A DNA stretch of 64,000 nt. Origin: CAZDQL01 sp964507325. GTDB lineage: Bacteria; Planctomycetota; UBA1135; GCA-002686595. Below, in pieces: positions 1 to 8,782 of this stretch. The translations under genes were made by a program, and so were the position numbers. The notes below the pieces were generated by a model, which worked only from the letters and a program-made list of their open reading frames with translations, made no database searches and was not told the DNA's origin. The stretch covers positions 87,969 through 151,968 of the forward strand of contig CAZDQL010000002.1 in assembly GCA_964507325.1 (NCBI GenBank), given 5' to 3'. How positions within the stretch are numbered: the stretch's first letter is position 1; the number at the start of each line of letters is the position of its first letter.

Positions 1-153
1 GTGGTCGAGGACGCCGAAGCGCAGCCCGTCTTGCTCCTGAATGTGCACCTCCACCCCCAGGACCGCCTGGTAGAAGGCGGCGGCCCGGTCGATGTCGGCG
101 ACGGGGATGTCGAACCAGACTGCGCGGTTCATCGTGGAGTTGAAGTTGGACAT
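1..153 (-). CDS. VOC (glyoxalase/bleomycin-resistance) family protein, partial
   Basis: Only the first 51 codons are present; the gene runs off the left window edge. The protein begins MSNFNSTMNRAVWFDIPVAD and continues with a DRAAAFYQAVLG segment, the typical first beta-alpha unit of VOC-superfamily proteins, in which a short strand is followed by a helix with the AxxFY signature. An alternative ATG at 132 (MNRAVW) fits the family start better. The metal ligands and substrate residues lie beyond the edge, so the reaction cannot be named. It is divergent from the CMD-Rieske gene at 249. Confidence 0.8.
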   Translation of the reverse strand, partial: MSNFNSTMNRAVWFDIPVADIDRAAAFYQAVLGVEVHIQEQDGLRFGVLDH

Positions 154-248
154 TTCGGGGAGGGTCTTGTGGTGGATTCGGGGGTGTGTTTGGCTGCCAC
201 GCAGCATCCCCAATCCCCCATTTCCCCGCAAGTCACGGTCAAGTCGTC

Positions 249-875
249 ATGAGCAAGGCACTCGACTACCTCCTCGCCGCGCGCCCCGAGGCGATGGGGG
301 CCTACTTCCAGTTCCTGAAGGAGGCGGAGACCCACCTCGACACGCGCACCCGCGACCTGATCTCGGTCATCACCAAGGTGGCGGTCCAGACGGATGCGGG
401 CTTCCGCCACTACCTCAAGCGCGCCCTCTCCAACGGCGCCTCCCCGGACGAGGTGCTCGACGCCCTCCTGATGGCCTTCCCCGTGCTGGGGCTGGCGAAG
501 ATCGTGTGGGCCACCGACATCCTGCTCGACATGGGCCTCGAGGAGTTCCGCCCCGAGAACCTGGGCCGCGAGCCCGTCTGGCACGACATCGTCACGGTGG
601 AGGGGCTGCCCGCCGGCGAGCCCCGTTGGCTGAAGGTCGACGAGAAGGCGCTCATCGTCCTGCGCAATGACGAGGGCGTGACCGTGTACGAGGCGCTCTG
701 CCCGCACGAGGGCTCGCCGCTCTTCGCCGAGGATCTCGAGGGCGGGACCCTCGCCTGCCAGCACCACGGCTGGGAGTTCGACCTGGCCTCCGGCGCCTGC
801 ATCGCCGAGGGGGATCAACCCCTCAAGCGCGTTGAGACGCGGGAGGTCGGGGGTACGCTCCAGGGTTGTTGGTAG
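249..875 (+). CDS. Carboxymuconolactone decarboxylase-like domain fused to a Rieske [2Fe-2S] domain
   Basis: A 208-aa soluble protein with two domains. Residues about 10-95 are a CMD/AhpD-like helical domain: TDAGFRHYLKRAL aligns with the AhpD active-site helix and keeps His54, but the usual CxxC is absent (TDAG stands there), so thiol peroxidase chemistry is unlikely. Residues about 108-205 are a Rieske domain with C151-P-H153 and C170-Q-H-H173, the four expected [2Fe-2S] ligands. The ATG at 249 is preferred because the upstream in-frame stretch has no domain. Rieske ferredoxins usually feed electrons to an oxygenase or act as nitrite-reductase small subunits, but no partner enzyme lies nearby. 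The substrate is unknown. Confidence 0.85.
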   Translation: MSKALDYLLAARPEAMGAYFQFLKEAETHLDTRTRDLISVITKVAVQTDAGFRHYLKRALSNGASPDEVLDALLMAFPVLGLAKIVWATDILLDMGLEEFRPENLGREPVWHDIVTVEGLPAGEPRWLKVDEKALIVLRNDEGVTVYEALCPHEGSPLFAEDLEGGTLACQHHGWEFDLASGACIAEGDQPLKRVETREVGGTLQGCW

Positions 876-930
876 GGCAGGAGGGGCGCGGCACCCAGGC
901 GTCGAGCCACCCCGGTGCTCGGTCGCTGCC

Positions 931-2253
931 CTACAGGTTGAAGTTGAAGTCCTCGATCAGCGCACCGGGAATCCGGCCGGAGGCGGTCGCCCGCTCTTCG
1001 TACGTCTCCGGGTCGAGGATCATCTCCCGCTCGCTGGTCAAGCCGATCAGGTTCTCCCCGAAGGCCCGGTAGAGGGTCTCGTCGAAGCGCATCACGTTCA
1101 GCGGCGCGACGATCCGGCCCCCCTCGACCCAGAAGCAGGCGAAACGCGTCATGCCGGTGATACGGCACGCGGGCCGGTCCGAGAAGTTCAGGTACCAGAC
1201 GTTGTTGATGTAGACGCCCGTGTCGAGGCGTTCGAGGACCTCGGCCTCGGGGATCTCGCCCGCGGCGACGTCGAGGGACTCGGGGGCCTCCCAGCCGTTG
1301 GCGCCGTTGGTCGGCACGTCGTACTCCTTGGCGCTGCGCGGGTTGGTCAGGGGCTCGCCGAGGACGCCGCCGTCGATCAGGGTCACCGAGTGCGGCTTGA
1401 GGAAGCCCTTGCCCTCGAAGTTGGGAGCCACCCCCTCGGCGGTGTTCTCGCGGATCGTGACGCCCGGGTGCAGCCGCGAATCCTCCTCCGCCATCTTGAG
1501 CAGGACCGTCTGCTTGGTGCGGCGGTCCTTCAAGCCGTAGCCGCCCCAACCGAGGATGCCGAGGAAGTCGTACACGGCGGACGGGGCGAGGTAGACGCGG
1601 TAGCGCCCCGGGTCGATCGTCTTCGCCTCGCGCCCGAGGACCTCCAGCTGGGTGCAAGCGTTCTCCACCTTGCGGCAGAAGGCGTCCTGGTCCCAGGCGA
1701 AGCCCGCGTGGGCGTTCTTCACCGCTTTGTCGGCCTGCAGATAGAAGCTCCAGTCGAAGTTGAAGCTGTAGCTGGAGTACCAGTTGCGCTGGCCGGACGA
1801 GTTGGCGAATCCGCGGTGGATTCCACCCGCGGCGTAGATGCCGACCAGGTCGCGCCCCTCGCCGCCGGCGAGGATCGAGGAGAGGGCATCCGCGGGCGCG
1901 GGGACCTCGTCCGTGCCGTGCTGCTCGGTCGAAGAGACCTCGGTCGCGTAGAGCAGGTGTGGGTCCTCGGGGAGCACCGGCAGCTGCGCCCGCAGATCGT
2001 CGAGGAGGGCGACGAGCCGCCCGCGGTCCTCGTCCCCCTGCCCGGTGAGCGTGACACCGCCCCCCGCGTGACGCGCGCCCTGGATCAGGTCGAAGCTCAT
2101 CGAGCGGTTCGCCACGTGCCCCGCCTGACGGACGAGCGAATGGTTGAGGCGGATGAAATCGGAGTCCTCGGCGCTGAAGTTGATCGTGGCGAACTCGTCG
2201 GCACTCAGCTTCGAGGTCAGGAAGGTCGCAAGATCGTCGAAGTAGTTCTGCAC
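931..2253 (-). CDS. TldE/PmbA-type metallopeptidase-family subunit
   Basis: A 440-aa protein with the TldD/PmbA fold and no zinc-binding HExxxH, which marks it as the TldE-like partner. It lies 3 bp downstream of the TldD-like gene and starts with GTG after a GGAGGAGAG ribosome site. Landmarks are the C-terminal SGRIPGALIEDFNFNL end and the preceding segment on Arg/Thr-rich metal-site scaffolding. In E. coli the TldD-TldE heterodimer degrades or trims unfolded and modified peptides, for example during microcin B17 maturation. No RiPP precursor or modification enzyme is visible here, so a general peptide-processing role is the conservative inference. No signal peptide is apparent, so it is probably cytoplasmic. 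Confidence 0.85.
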   Translation of the reverse strand: MQNYFDDLATFLTSKLSADEFATINFSAEDSDFIRLNHSLVRQAGHVANRSMSFDLIQGARHAGGGVTLTGQGDEDRGRLVALLDDLRAQLPVLPEDPHLLYATEVSSTEQHGTDEVPAPADALSSILAGGEGRDLVGIYAAGGIHRGFANSSGQRNWYSSYSFNFDWSFYLQADKAVKNAHAGFAWDQDAFCRKVENACTQLEVLGREAKTIDPGRYRVYLAPSAVYDFLGILGWGGYGLKDRRTKQTVLLKMAEEDSRLHPGVTIRENTAEGVAPNFEGKGFLKPHSVTLIDGGVLGEPLTNPRSAKEYDVPTNGANGWEAPESLDVAAGEIPEAEVLERLDTGVYINNVWYLNFSDRPACRITGMTRFACFWVEGGRIVAPLNVMRFDETLYRAFGENLIGLTSEREMILDPETYEERATASGRIPGALIEDFNFNL

Positions 2254-2256
2254 GGC

Positions 2257-3672
2257 TCACTCTCCTCCGAAGACGTCCACGTCGGCGAACACGCACGCGG
2301 GAGAGGCGTGGCCCACCCGGACCGCCTGGCCCGGTTCCCCCTTGCCGCAGTACGGCGTCCCCAGCATCTGGAAGGTGGCGCGGTTCCCCACCATCTTGAG
2401 GTTGCGCCAGAAGGTGGCCGAGATCCCCTTGTAGTTGGGCTTCTTGACCACCTCGGCCAGCTCGCCGTTGCGGATGCGGCGGCCGTACTCGCAGCCGAAC
2501 TGGAACTTGTTGCGGCTGTCGTCGATCGACCAGGAGTTGTTCTGTGCCATGAAGACACCGTCCTCGATGCTCGACACCATCTCCTCGAAGGTCGAGCTGC
2601 CCGGCTCCAGGTTCAGATTCGCCATGCGGTCGATCGGCGGACGGTTCCACGAGCAGGCGCGCGAGCAGGAGACGCCCGGCTTGCCCGCTCGCGTCTGGGA
2701 GATCACGCCGCCGAGGGCGCGCTTGAGGATGCCCTCGTGGATGATGTACTGCTTCTCCGCCTTCGTCCCGTCGTCGTCGTAGGGGTAGCTGGCGAACTCC
2801 CCGGCCAGTTCGGGGTCGAAGGTGATGTTCAAGAGCTCCGTGCCGTAGCGGTAGCTGCCGATCATGTCCGGCGTCACGAAACTGGTCCCCGCGTAGTTGC
2901 GCTCGTCCCCCAGGATCCGATCCAGCTCCAGCGGGTGGCCGATCGACTCGTGGATCTGGAGGTACATCTGCGTCGGGTCGAGCAGGACGTCGAACTTGCC
3001 AGTGGGGCAGTTGGGCGCGGCCAGGAGCTGGAGGACCTCCTCGGAGAGGAGCGGCGCGTGCTCGGAGAAGCCCACTGCGTCGAGCACCTCGAGGCCTCCC
3101 TGTCGAGCGTAGTCCCCGCGGCTGCGGGTGATCGTCTCACTGCCCTCGTTGGCGGTCACGCTCAGCCCGGGGATCAGTGCCTCGTAGTGCTGGTGGACCT
3201 CGCCGTCCCCCGAGGTCACGAGGAACTGCTCGATGTCCATGTGCCAGAGCGACGCGGACCAGTCGACGATCCTCTCGTCGGTCTTGAGCCGCGCGCACTC
3301 GCGCCTGGCCAGGTCGACCTTCTCGCCCAGCGGAACCGTGGTCCAGGGCTTCTCCACCGGCGCGTGATACTCACCGCTCGGAGACCTCTGGGCGACCTCG
3401 GTGAAGTCCACGACGCTGCCTGAGCGCGTCCGCTCCGCCCAGCTCAGCGCGCGCTTCACGGCCTCCTGCAGCCCGCTCCGCGACAGGTCGCTCGTCGCCG
3501 CGTAGCCCGCGGCGCCGTCCTGGATCACCGACACCATCACCCCGACGTCGCGATAGCTGCCCACCGGCTGGAGCACGTCCTGGCGGACCTGGATCACTTC
3601 GTTGCGTTCGCTCACCATCCGGAAGGACCAGAAGTCGGCCGCCGGGGCGAGCTCTCGAAAGCGCTCTCGCAT
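2257..3672 (-). CDS. tldD: TldD-like zinc metallopeptidase
   Basis: A 471-aa protein. The zinc site HESIGH is at residues 241-246, followed by a PLELD segment typical of TldD. Near the C terminus CGKGEPGQAVRVGHASP resembles the conserved Cys/Gly metal-site loop of the family. I chose ATG 3672 (MRERFRELAP) rather than the ATG at 3741, because the extra upstream residues are low-complexity and overlap a repeat-like intergenic sequence. It is the first gene of a two-gene operon with the TldE-like gene and supplies the catalytic subunit of the heterodimer. The length fits the family. Confidence 0.88.
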   Translation of the reverse strand: MRERFRELAPAADFWSFRMVSERNEVIQVRQDVLQPVGSYRDVGVMVSVIQDGAAGYAATSDLSRSGLQEAVKRALSWAERTRSGSVVDFTEVAQRSPSGEYHAPVEKPWTTVPLGEKVDLARRECARLKTDERIVDWSASLWHMDIEQFLVTSGDGEVHQHYEALIPGLSVTANEGSETITRSRGDYARQGGLEVLDAVGFSEHAPLLSEEVLQLLAAPNCPTGKFDVLLDPTQMYLQIHESIGHPLELDRILGDERNYAGTSFVTPDMIGSYRYGTELLNITFDPELAGEFASYPYDDDGTKAEKQYIIHEGILKRALGGVISQTRAGKPGVSCSRACSWNRPPIDRMANLNLEPGSSTFEEMVSSIEDGVFMAQNNSWSIDDSRNKFQFGCEYGRRIRNGELAEVVKKPNYKGISATFWRNLKMVGNRATFQMLGTPYCGKGEPGQAVRVGHASPACVFADVDVFGGE

Positions 3673-3795
3673 CGTTGCCTCCGTTTCGAAGGGGAATGGT
3701 ACTGAACTGCCCCCCTTCCGTGTGCTTCCCCGCTTCACCACCAGCGCCTGCCCACCTGGGACGACTCTGACCCGACGCTGGTGATGGATCCGCAG

Positions 3796-5922
3796 CTAGC
3801 GACGGTCGAACGTGAGCGCGTAGAGCGTCCGCGGCCGCAGTACGAGCTGAGCGCGGAGCTCGGTGGGCGTGGAGGGGAGCAGCATCGTCGTCAGGGCGTG
3901 ACGCAGCCCCCCACCGCCTTGGCCCCCGCCCTCGTTCAAGAGGTGGGCGCGCAGATGGTAGTCCGGCCCCTGCATGTCGGGGGGCAGGTCGATCGCGACG
4001 GTGAGGTCGATCGTCCGCCCCTCCAGGTTGGCGAGCAGCACGGACACGTGGTCGTGGTCCGCGCTCAGGGTCACGGCCTGGGCCACCTCGGGATGGTCAC
4101 AGTCGGACTCGACCACCTGGTCGCGGCGGTACGTATTGACGAAGGCGCAGGCCTCGTACACGGGCTTGGCGCCGTGGGGCGGGCCCCCGGGGAAGAGCGG
4201 CGGGTCGTAGGGCCCGTCGTTGAACAGCATGCCCTTGTAGTTGTAGCTGCCCGGAGGATCGTCGACGAGCTTGTAGTACTGCATGTAGTCCACCCCGCCC
4301 CGCAGCGCGGCCAAGGTGGCGCCCGTCCACCACAGCGCTCCGTAGAAGGTGTCCTGCCGCTCCCACGTGGTCGGGGGCCCACCGTGCTGATTGAACTCGG
4401 TCATCAGGATGCGCTCGTCGGCGATCCCGTCCCCCCGCGTTTGCAGCCAGCCCTTCACCTTGGCGATGTCCTCCGCGAAGCGGTGGCACTCCTCGATGCG
4501 GATGTAGTCGTACTGGTGCCAGTTGACGCCATCGACGTAGGGGTCCGCCTGGTCGATCAGCTTGCCGATCCAATTCTCCATCTCCACACCCGCTTGACCC
4601 CAGACCACGCCGATGCCGGAAGCCACGAGGTCGAGGGTGTTGATGCGCGCATCGGGGTGAGCGCGGATGCGCTGCCCCACCACAGTCACCAGATCGATGT
4701 ACTTCTGGTAGTTGCCGCTCCCCATGGCGAGGTTGGGCTCGTTCAGGATCTCGATGCAGTGGACGTCGTAGGCGGGAGTGGTGGCGGGTGGGCTCTGGAG
4801 GTCGGGTGCGACGAGATGGATCATCATCGCCAGGACGAACTCGGCGTACTCCTCCTGCTGGCTCGCCGTCCAGGTGGCGGGGTTTCCCGACTGCCAGCTG
4901 ACCGCGGGGCTCCAGTAGAAGAGCAGGACCGGATCGGCGTCGGGGATGCCGCTCACGATCTCGTCGTGGTAGGCGGCCATGCGCATATCGAGCCCGGAGA
5001 AGTTGAAGCCGTTCCAGTCGATGACCTGTGGATCGGCGTTGTCGTTCGTCGGCTCGCGCCAGCGCCAATCCACGCTGAGCCGCGCGGTGTCCATGCCGGC
5101 TTCGAGGATGGCGTCTCGCTCCGCGACGAAGCCTGGACTATGGGGCTGGATCCACCAGTTCACCCCGACCCGCGCACCATCCGACACGACGCTCGTGGCA
5201 TCGGCATTCAGGGTCGCGGAGGCCGGGATCGACTGCGGCTCGAACCAGCGGGCAGGGTTGGCAGAGAAGTAGTTCGGTACCCCGTCGAGCCACGCGCCCG
5301 CGCGATCGTAGGTGGGGGCGGAGAAGCGACAACGCCAGGACCCCGGCGTCGGCGCGTTCACGACGAGATCCTCCTGCCAGGTGTGCGCCGGAAGGACGAA
5401 GGTGTGGACCAGGGACCCCGTGGGATCGTACAGGGATTCGGTGATCGTCCCCGTGGCCCACATCGAGTGGGCGTGGAAGGTGAAGGATGGCGTTCCGGGC
5501 GGCACCTCGAAGTACAGGTCCGCCGCACCGCTGACGCGCACCAGCTCCTCGTGGGCCAACGGCTCGACGACCATCGGCCGCGGTCCGGGGACCGTGTAGG
5601 TGTGGATGTAGGTGTAGTTGACGGGCAGCAGCTTGTACGTGCCGCTGCCCGAATCGAGGACCACCTGGGTGGTCGTGCTGGTCGTGATCTCCAACCGCTC
5701 CTGCAACCGGCCGTCCGGAGCGAAGACGTGCAGGTAGTCGGGATCGGTCCCCATGCGGTGGTCGGTGACGATCGTGAGCAGGTCGCCGTCCTGCGCATCG
5801 ATGAAGACCGCGTGGTCCCTGGAGATCTGGGCCAGCGTCGAGGGAATCGGCGACTCCGAGTCCAGCACCGCTGGGCGGACGATGAACAGGAGTGGGAGGG
5901 TCAGGAGGATGGAGGGCAGCAC
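3796..5922 (-). CDS. Secreted clan-A glycoside hydrolase
   Basis: A 708-aa protein with an N-terminal Sec signal (MLPSILLTLPLLFIV). An N-terminal beta-rich region of about 250 residues precedes a TIM-barrel glycosidase domain at about 250-600. The pair IEILNEPN (acid/base E395) and LMTEFNQHGG (nucleophile E509) is the clan GH-A arrangement of two glutamates on strands 4 and 7. GVNWHQYDYI and ARLSVDWRW are further barrel landmarks. The closest type I can suggest is a GH39- or GH5-like enzyme; the substrate is not deducible. A small C-terminal beta domain follows. The gene is probably monocistronic, divergent from the sulfatase at 6079, which suggests joint use on a sulfated polysaccharide (inference). 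Confidence 0.8.
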   Translation of the reverse strand: MLPSILLTLPLLFIVRPAVLDSESPIPSTLAQISRDHAVFIDAQDGDLLTIVTDHRMGTDPDYLHVFAPDGRLQERLEITTSTTTQVVLDSGSGTYKLLPVNYTYIHTYTVPGPRPMVVEPLAHEELVRVSGAADLYFEVPPGTPSFTFHAHSMWATGTITESLYDPTGSLVHTFVLPAHTWQEDLVVNAPTPGSWRCRFSAPTYDRAGAWLDGVPNYFSANPARWFEPQSIPASATLNADATSVVSDGARVGVNWWIQPHSPGFVAERDAILEAGMDTARLSVDWRWREPTNDNADPQVIDWNGFNFSGLDMRMAAYHDEIVSGIPDADPVLLFYWSPAVSWQSGNPATWTASQQEEYAEFVLAMMIHLVAPDLQSPPATTPAYDVHCIEILNEPNLAMGSGNYQKYIDLVTVVGQRIRAHPDARINTLDLVASGIGVVWGQAGVEMENWIGKLIDQADPYVDGVNWHQYDYIRIEECHRFAEDIAKVKGWLQTRGDGIADERILMTEFNQHGGPPTTWERQDTFYGALWWTGATLAALRGGVDYMQYYKLVDDPPGSYNYKGMLFNDGPYDPPLFPGGPPHGAKPVYEACAFVNTYRRDQVVESDCDHPEVAQAVTLSADHDHVSVLLANLEGRTIDLTVAIDLPPDMQGPDYHLRAHLLNEGGGQGGGGLRHALTTMLLPSTPTELRAQLVLRPRTLYALTFDRR

Positions 5923-6078
5923 CGGCAGATCCTCTGTGCGTGAACCACCATCGTAGCAGCCGTCGGGCGAGGAGACCGGATGGCGGAGGTGGGTGAGGAT
6001 CGTGTGGCTCGGGCACGAGGTCGGTGAATCAAATCGCGATTCCCCGAGATGGTGACGGGCGCGGTATGTTCACCCGTC

Positions 6079-7608
6079 ATGCAAGCCCCCTCGAACCGGA
6101 TTCGCGCGTTGGGGATCTCCGTCGCGCTCTTCGCCCTGGCGCACCTCGCCAGCGCCCAGCATCCCAATGTCGTCGTGTTCCTCGTCGACGACATGGGCTG
6201 GCAGGAGACCTCGGTGCCGTTCCACTCCGAGCGTACGCCGCTCAACGAGCGCTACCGGACTCCGAACATGGAGCGGCTGGCCGCCAGCGGGGTGAAGTTC
6301 ACGCAGGCGTACGCGTACGCGGTCTGCTCACCGACGAGGGTGAGCCTGATGACCGGGCAGTCGGCGAGCCGTCACCGCGTCACCAACTGGACCCTGCGCA
6401 AGGACGTCCAACCCGATCACGCTCACCCCCAGGTGCGTGCCGCTGACTGGAACTGGAACGGGCTGAGCCCCGAGCCGGGGGTGCCGCGTACCGTCCACGC
6501 GCCTACACCCCTGCCGCTGCTCCTGAAGCAGAGTGGCTACCGCACGATCCACGTGGGCAAGGCGCACTTCGGGGCGCGGGGGACGCCGGGGGCGGAGCCG
6601 CTCAACTGCGGTTTCGATGTGAACATCGGCGGGCACGCAGCCGGCGGACCGGGCAGCTATCACGGCCAACACGACTACAGCGCGGCGTGGCGCAATGCAG
6701 ATCGCATCTGGGACGTCCCGCACCTCGAGGCGTACCACGGGACCGAGACGAATCTCACCGAGGCGCTGACGATCGAGGCGCTGCGCGCAGTCAAGCAGGC
6801 CGTCGACGCGCAGCAGCCCTTCTTCCTGTACCTCTCGCACTACGCGATCCACGCACCGTGGGAGAAGGACCAGCGCTTCTTCGAGCCCTACGTCGAGGCC
6901 GGGTTGTCGGAGTTCGAGGCGACGTACGCCTCGATGGTCGCGGGCATGGACAAGTCCCTCGGAGACCTGCTCGACCTGCTCGAGCGAGAAGAGATCGAAG
7001 ACGAGACGATCGTGATCTTCCTCTCCGACAACGGCCAGCCCAGCCAGGCCCCCCGCAACCGTCCGCTGCGCGGCCACAAGCTCACGCCGTACGAGGGTGG
7101 ACTGCGCGTTCCGATGCTCGTGCGTTGGCCGGGAGTCGCCCCGGCGGGCTCGGTGTGCGAGCGCATGGTGCACGTCGACGATCTGCTTCCCACCGTGCTG
7201 GAGCTGGCAGGAGTATCCCGCGAGGCGGTCAAGGGTCCGATCGACGGTGAGAGCTTCGCCCCGCTGCTGCGTGACCCTGCCAAACCCGCGCCCGAGGAGC
7301 CGCGGGCGCTCTTCTGGCACTACCCCAACACGTACGACCAGCCGCCCTACACCGTCGTGCGGCACGGGCGCTGGAAGCTCATCTACCAGCACGTCGACCG
7401 CCGCTTCGAGCTGTTCGACCTCGAACGGGACCTGGGCGAGACGACCGATCTGGCGGCCGAAGCGCCCGAGAAGGTGCGCGAGCTGGCCGGATTGATGACC
7501 GAGCATCTGCGCGAGACCGACGCCGTGATGACGGTCGACAAAGAGACGGGGCGCCCCGTCGAGCTACCGCTCCCCTGGTTGGAGCGCGAGCACGATGAGA
7601 GACCATGA
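6079..7608 (+). CDS. Secreted sulfatase (FGly type)
   Basis: A 509-aa protein with a Sec signal ending near LAHLASAQ. The formylglycine motif is C83-S-P-T-R followed by VSLMTGQ, and the metal-binding aspartates sit in FLVDDMGW. A second metal site is IVIFLSDNGQ. It belongs to the type I sulfatase/alkaline-phosphatase superfamily and hydrolyses sulfate esters outside the cytoplasm after Cys83 is converted to formylglycine. The start at 6079 is chosen over 6049 because the signal peptide begins there. No sulfatase-modifying enzyme is encoded in this window. The neighbouring divergent glycosidase suggests a carbohydrate sulfate as substrate (inference). Confidence 0.93.
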   Translation: MQAPSNRIRALGISVALFALAHLASAQHPNVVVFLVDDMGWQETSVPFHSERTPLNERYRTPNMERLAASGVKFTQAYAYAVCSPTRVSLMTGQSASRHRVTNWTLRKDVQPDHAHPQVRAADWNWNGLSPEPGVPRTVHAPTPLPLLLKQSGYRTIHVGKAHFGARGTPGAEPLNCGFDVNIGGHAAGGPGSYHGQHDYSAAWRNADRIWDVPHLEAYHGTETNLTEALTIEALRAVKQAVDAQQPFFLYLSHYAIHAPWEKDQRFFEPYVEAGLSEFEATYASMVAGMDKSLGDLLDLLEREEIEDETIVIFLSDNGQPSQAPRNRPLRGHKLTPYEGGLRVPMLVRWPGVAPAGSVCERMVHVDDLLPTVLELAGVSREAVKGPIDGESFAPLLRDPAKPAPEEPRALFWHYPNTYDQPPYTVVRHGRWKLIYQHVDRRFELFDLERDLGETTDLAAEAPEKVRELAGLMTEHLRETDAVMTVDKETGRPVELPLPWLEREHDERP

Positions 7609-7619
7609 AACCGCGACCG

Positions 7620-8456
7620 TCAGCCGTCGAACTCCACGAAGACCGGATAGTGGTCCGACCACTGACCCACCGTGGAATCGTCGCTGACGACCCCGGCTGA
7701 CCGCGCGCGCTGCGCCGTGGCGGGATCGGCGAACACGAAGTCGATGCGCCGGCGCACCCGATGGACGTCCTGCATGTCCTCGCGCCAGCGCGGGATCAGG
7801 GCCGGCGAGCCGAAGGTGTAGGTGGCCTCGGGCGCACAGCGGTGCGTGACGTCGACGAAGCCGGCGTCCAGGAAGGTATCGGTGATGCGGAAGTCGAAGA
7901 CGCGCTCGTCGCCGACGAGCTCTCCCAGGTGACCGTGCTCCCGCAGGTAGGCCTCGTCGTGGCGGATCTCCGCATTGAAGTCCCCCACGACGAGCACCGC
8001 TCGCCCCTCCTCGACCAGCGCGCTCGCTCGCGAGGCGACGTGCTCGGCTTGCTGCACCTCACCCGGCCAGAAGTGCACCACGAAGACGTCGAGGTCGTGG
8101 GTGCGAGCGTGCAGGTAGCCGTGGTGGAAGCCCTCGACGAGTCGCTCGAGGACCTCGATGGTGGCGCTGCTCGTGAGCGCCACCGGGTAGCCCGACTCCT
8201 TGTGCATCACCGCGTGCTCGTGGCCCCACCCCGCGGCGAGCTCCGCCAGGCCCTCCTCGTCCACGTGCAGGACCTCCTGCAGCGCGACCACCGCGGGCTG
8301 GCGCTCTCCCAGCCACGCCGCGGCCTCCTCGCGGTGCTGCTGGTGATCGAAGAGGTGGTAGGTGTTCCAGTTCACGAGCTCCACCGGTGGGGTCGCGTGA
8401 CACGCGGCGAGGGCGATGAGCGGGAGTCCTAGGGAAAGTCGCATGGGCTGGGACAT
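7620..8456 (-). CDS. Endonuclease/exonuclease/phosphatase (EEP) family lipoprotein
   Basis: A 278-aa protein with a lipoprotein signal, LIALAAC, so it is probably anchored outside the cytoplasmic membrane. EEP-fold residues in order are VNWNTYHL (Asn), VALQEV (metal Glu), GDFNAE (catalytic Asp/Asn), RRIDFVFA and SDHYPVFV (Asp-His). This fold covers nucleases, inositol phosphatases and sphingomyelinase-like enzymes, so the substrate is open. The start is ATG 8456 or ATG 8444, both giving a good signal; upstream in-frame residues are not signal-like. The gene converges on the sulfatase with an 11-bp gap. Confidence 0.85.
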   Translation of the reverse strand: MSQPMRLSLGLPLIALAACHATPPVELVNWNTYHLFDHQQHREEAAAWLGERQPAVVALQEVLHVDEEGLAELAAGWGHEHAVMHKESGYPVALTSSATIEVLERLVEGFHHGYLHARTHDLDVFVVHFWPGEVQQAEHVASRASALVEEGRAVLVVGDFNAEIRHDEAYLREHGHLGELVGDERVFDFRITDTFLDAGFVDVTHRCAPEATYTFGSPALIPRWREDMQDVHRVRRRIDFVFADPATAQRARSAGVVSDDSTVGQWSDHYPVFVEFDG

Positions 8457-8681
8457 GGCACCGAGATACGACCCGCGAGTATGCACGCCAAGTGCTGCCT
8501 TGCCCCCACTGGGGGAGGCCACCCTCCTCCGAGGACTTGGAGGCGCAGTTCTTACCTTCCATAGACAAGCATGCGAGTAGAAACTGCCCCGCCGCGTACC
8601 TAGTGGCGCGTCGCCGCGTCGCCGCGTCGCCGAGGGTTGGATATCATCCCGGCCCGAATCTCGTACTCCTTCCGCTCCGCT
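8457..8681. other. Non-coding contig end before the gap
   Basis: No gene is evident in these 225 bases. At 8608-8631 three perfect tandem copies of the 8-mer GCGTCGCC are present. This is probably low-complexity sequence at a contig end and may have caused the assembly break that follows. Confidence 0.6.
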
Positions 8682-8781
8682 NNNNNNNNNNNNNNNNNNN
8701 NNNNNNNNNNNNNNNNNNNNNNNNNNNNNNNNNNNNNNNNNNNNNNNNNNNNNNNNNNNNNNNNNNNNNNNNNNNNNNNNN
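8682..8781. other. Scaffold gap, 100 Ns
   Basis: A run of exactly 100 N bases, the usual placeholder for a gap of unknown length. The 5' end of the VCBS-repeat gene that follows is lost here, and the sequences on either side may not be adjacent in the genome. Confidence 0.99.
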
Positions 8782-8782
8782 C

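Noticed and set aside
832..3423. An 863-codon rightward open frame over the TldD/TldE genes
   Set aside because: It is antisense to two clear family genes, has no family features, and such frames are expected in GC-rich DNA.
8608..8631. Three tandem 8-mers as a possible CRISPR or iteron
   Set aside because: The units are directly adjacent with no spacers, are very short, and end at an assembly gap.
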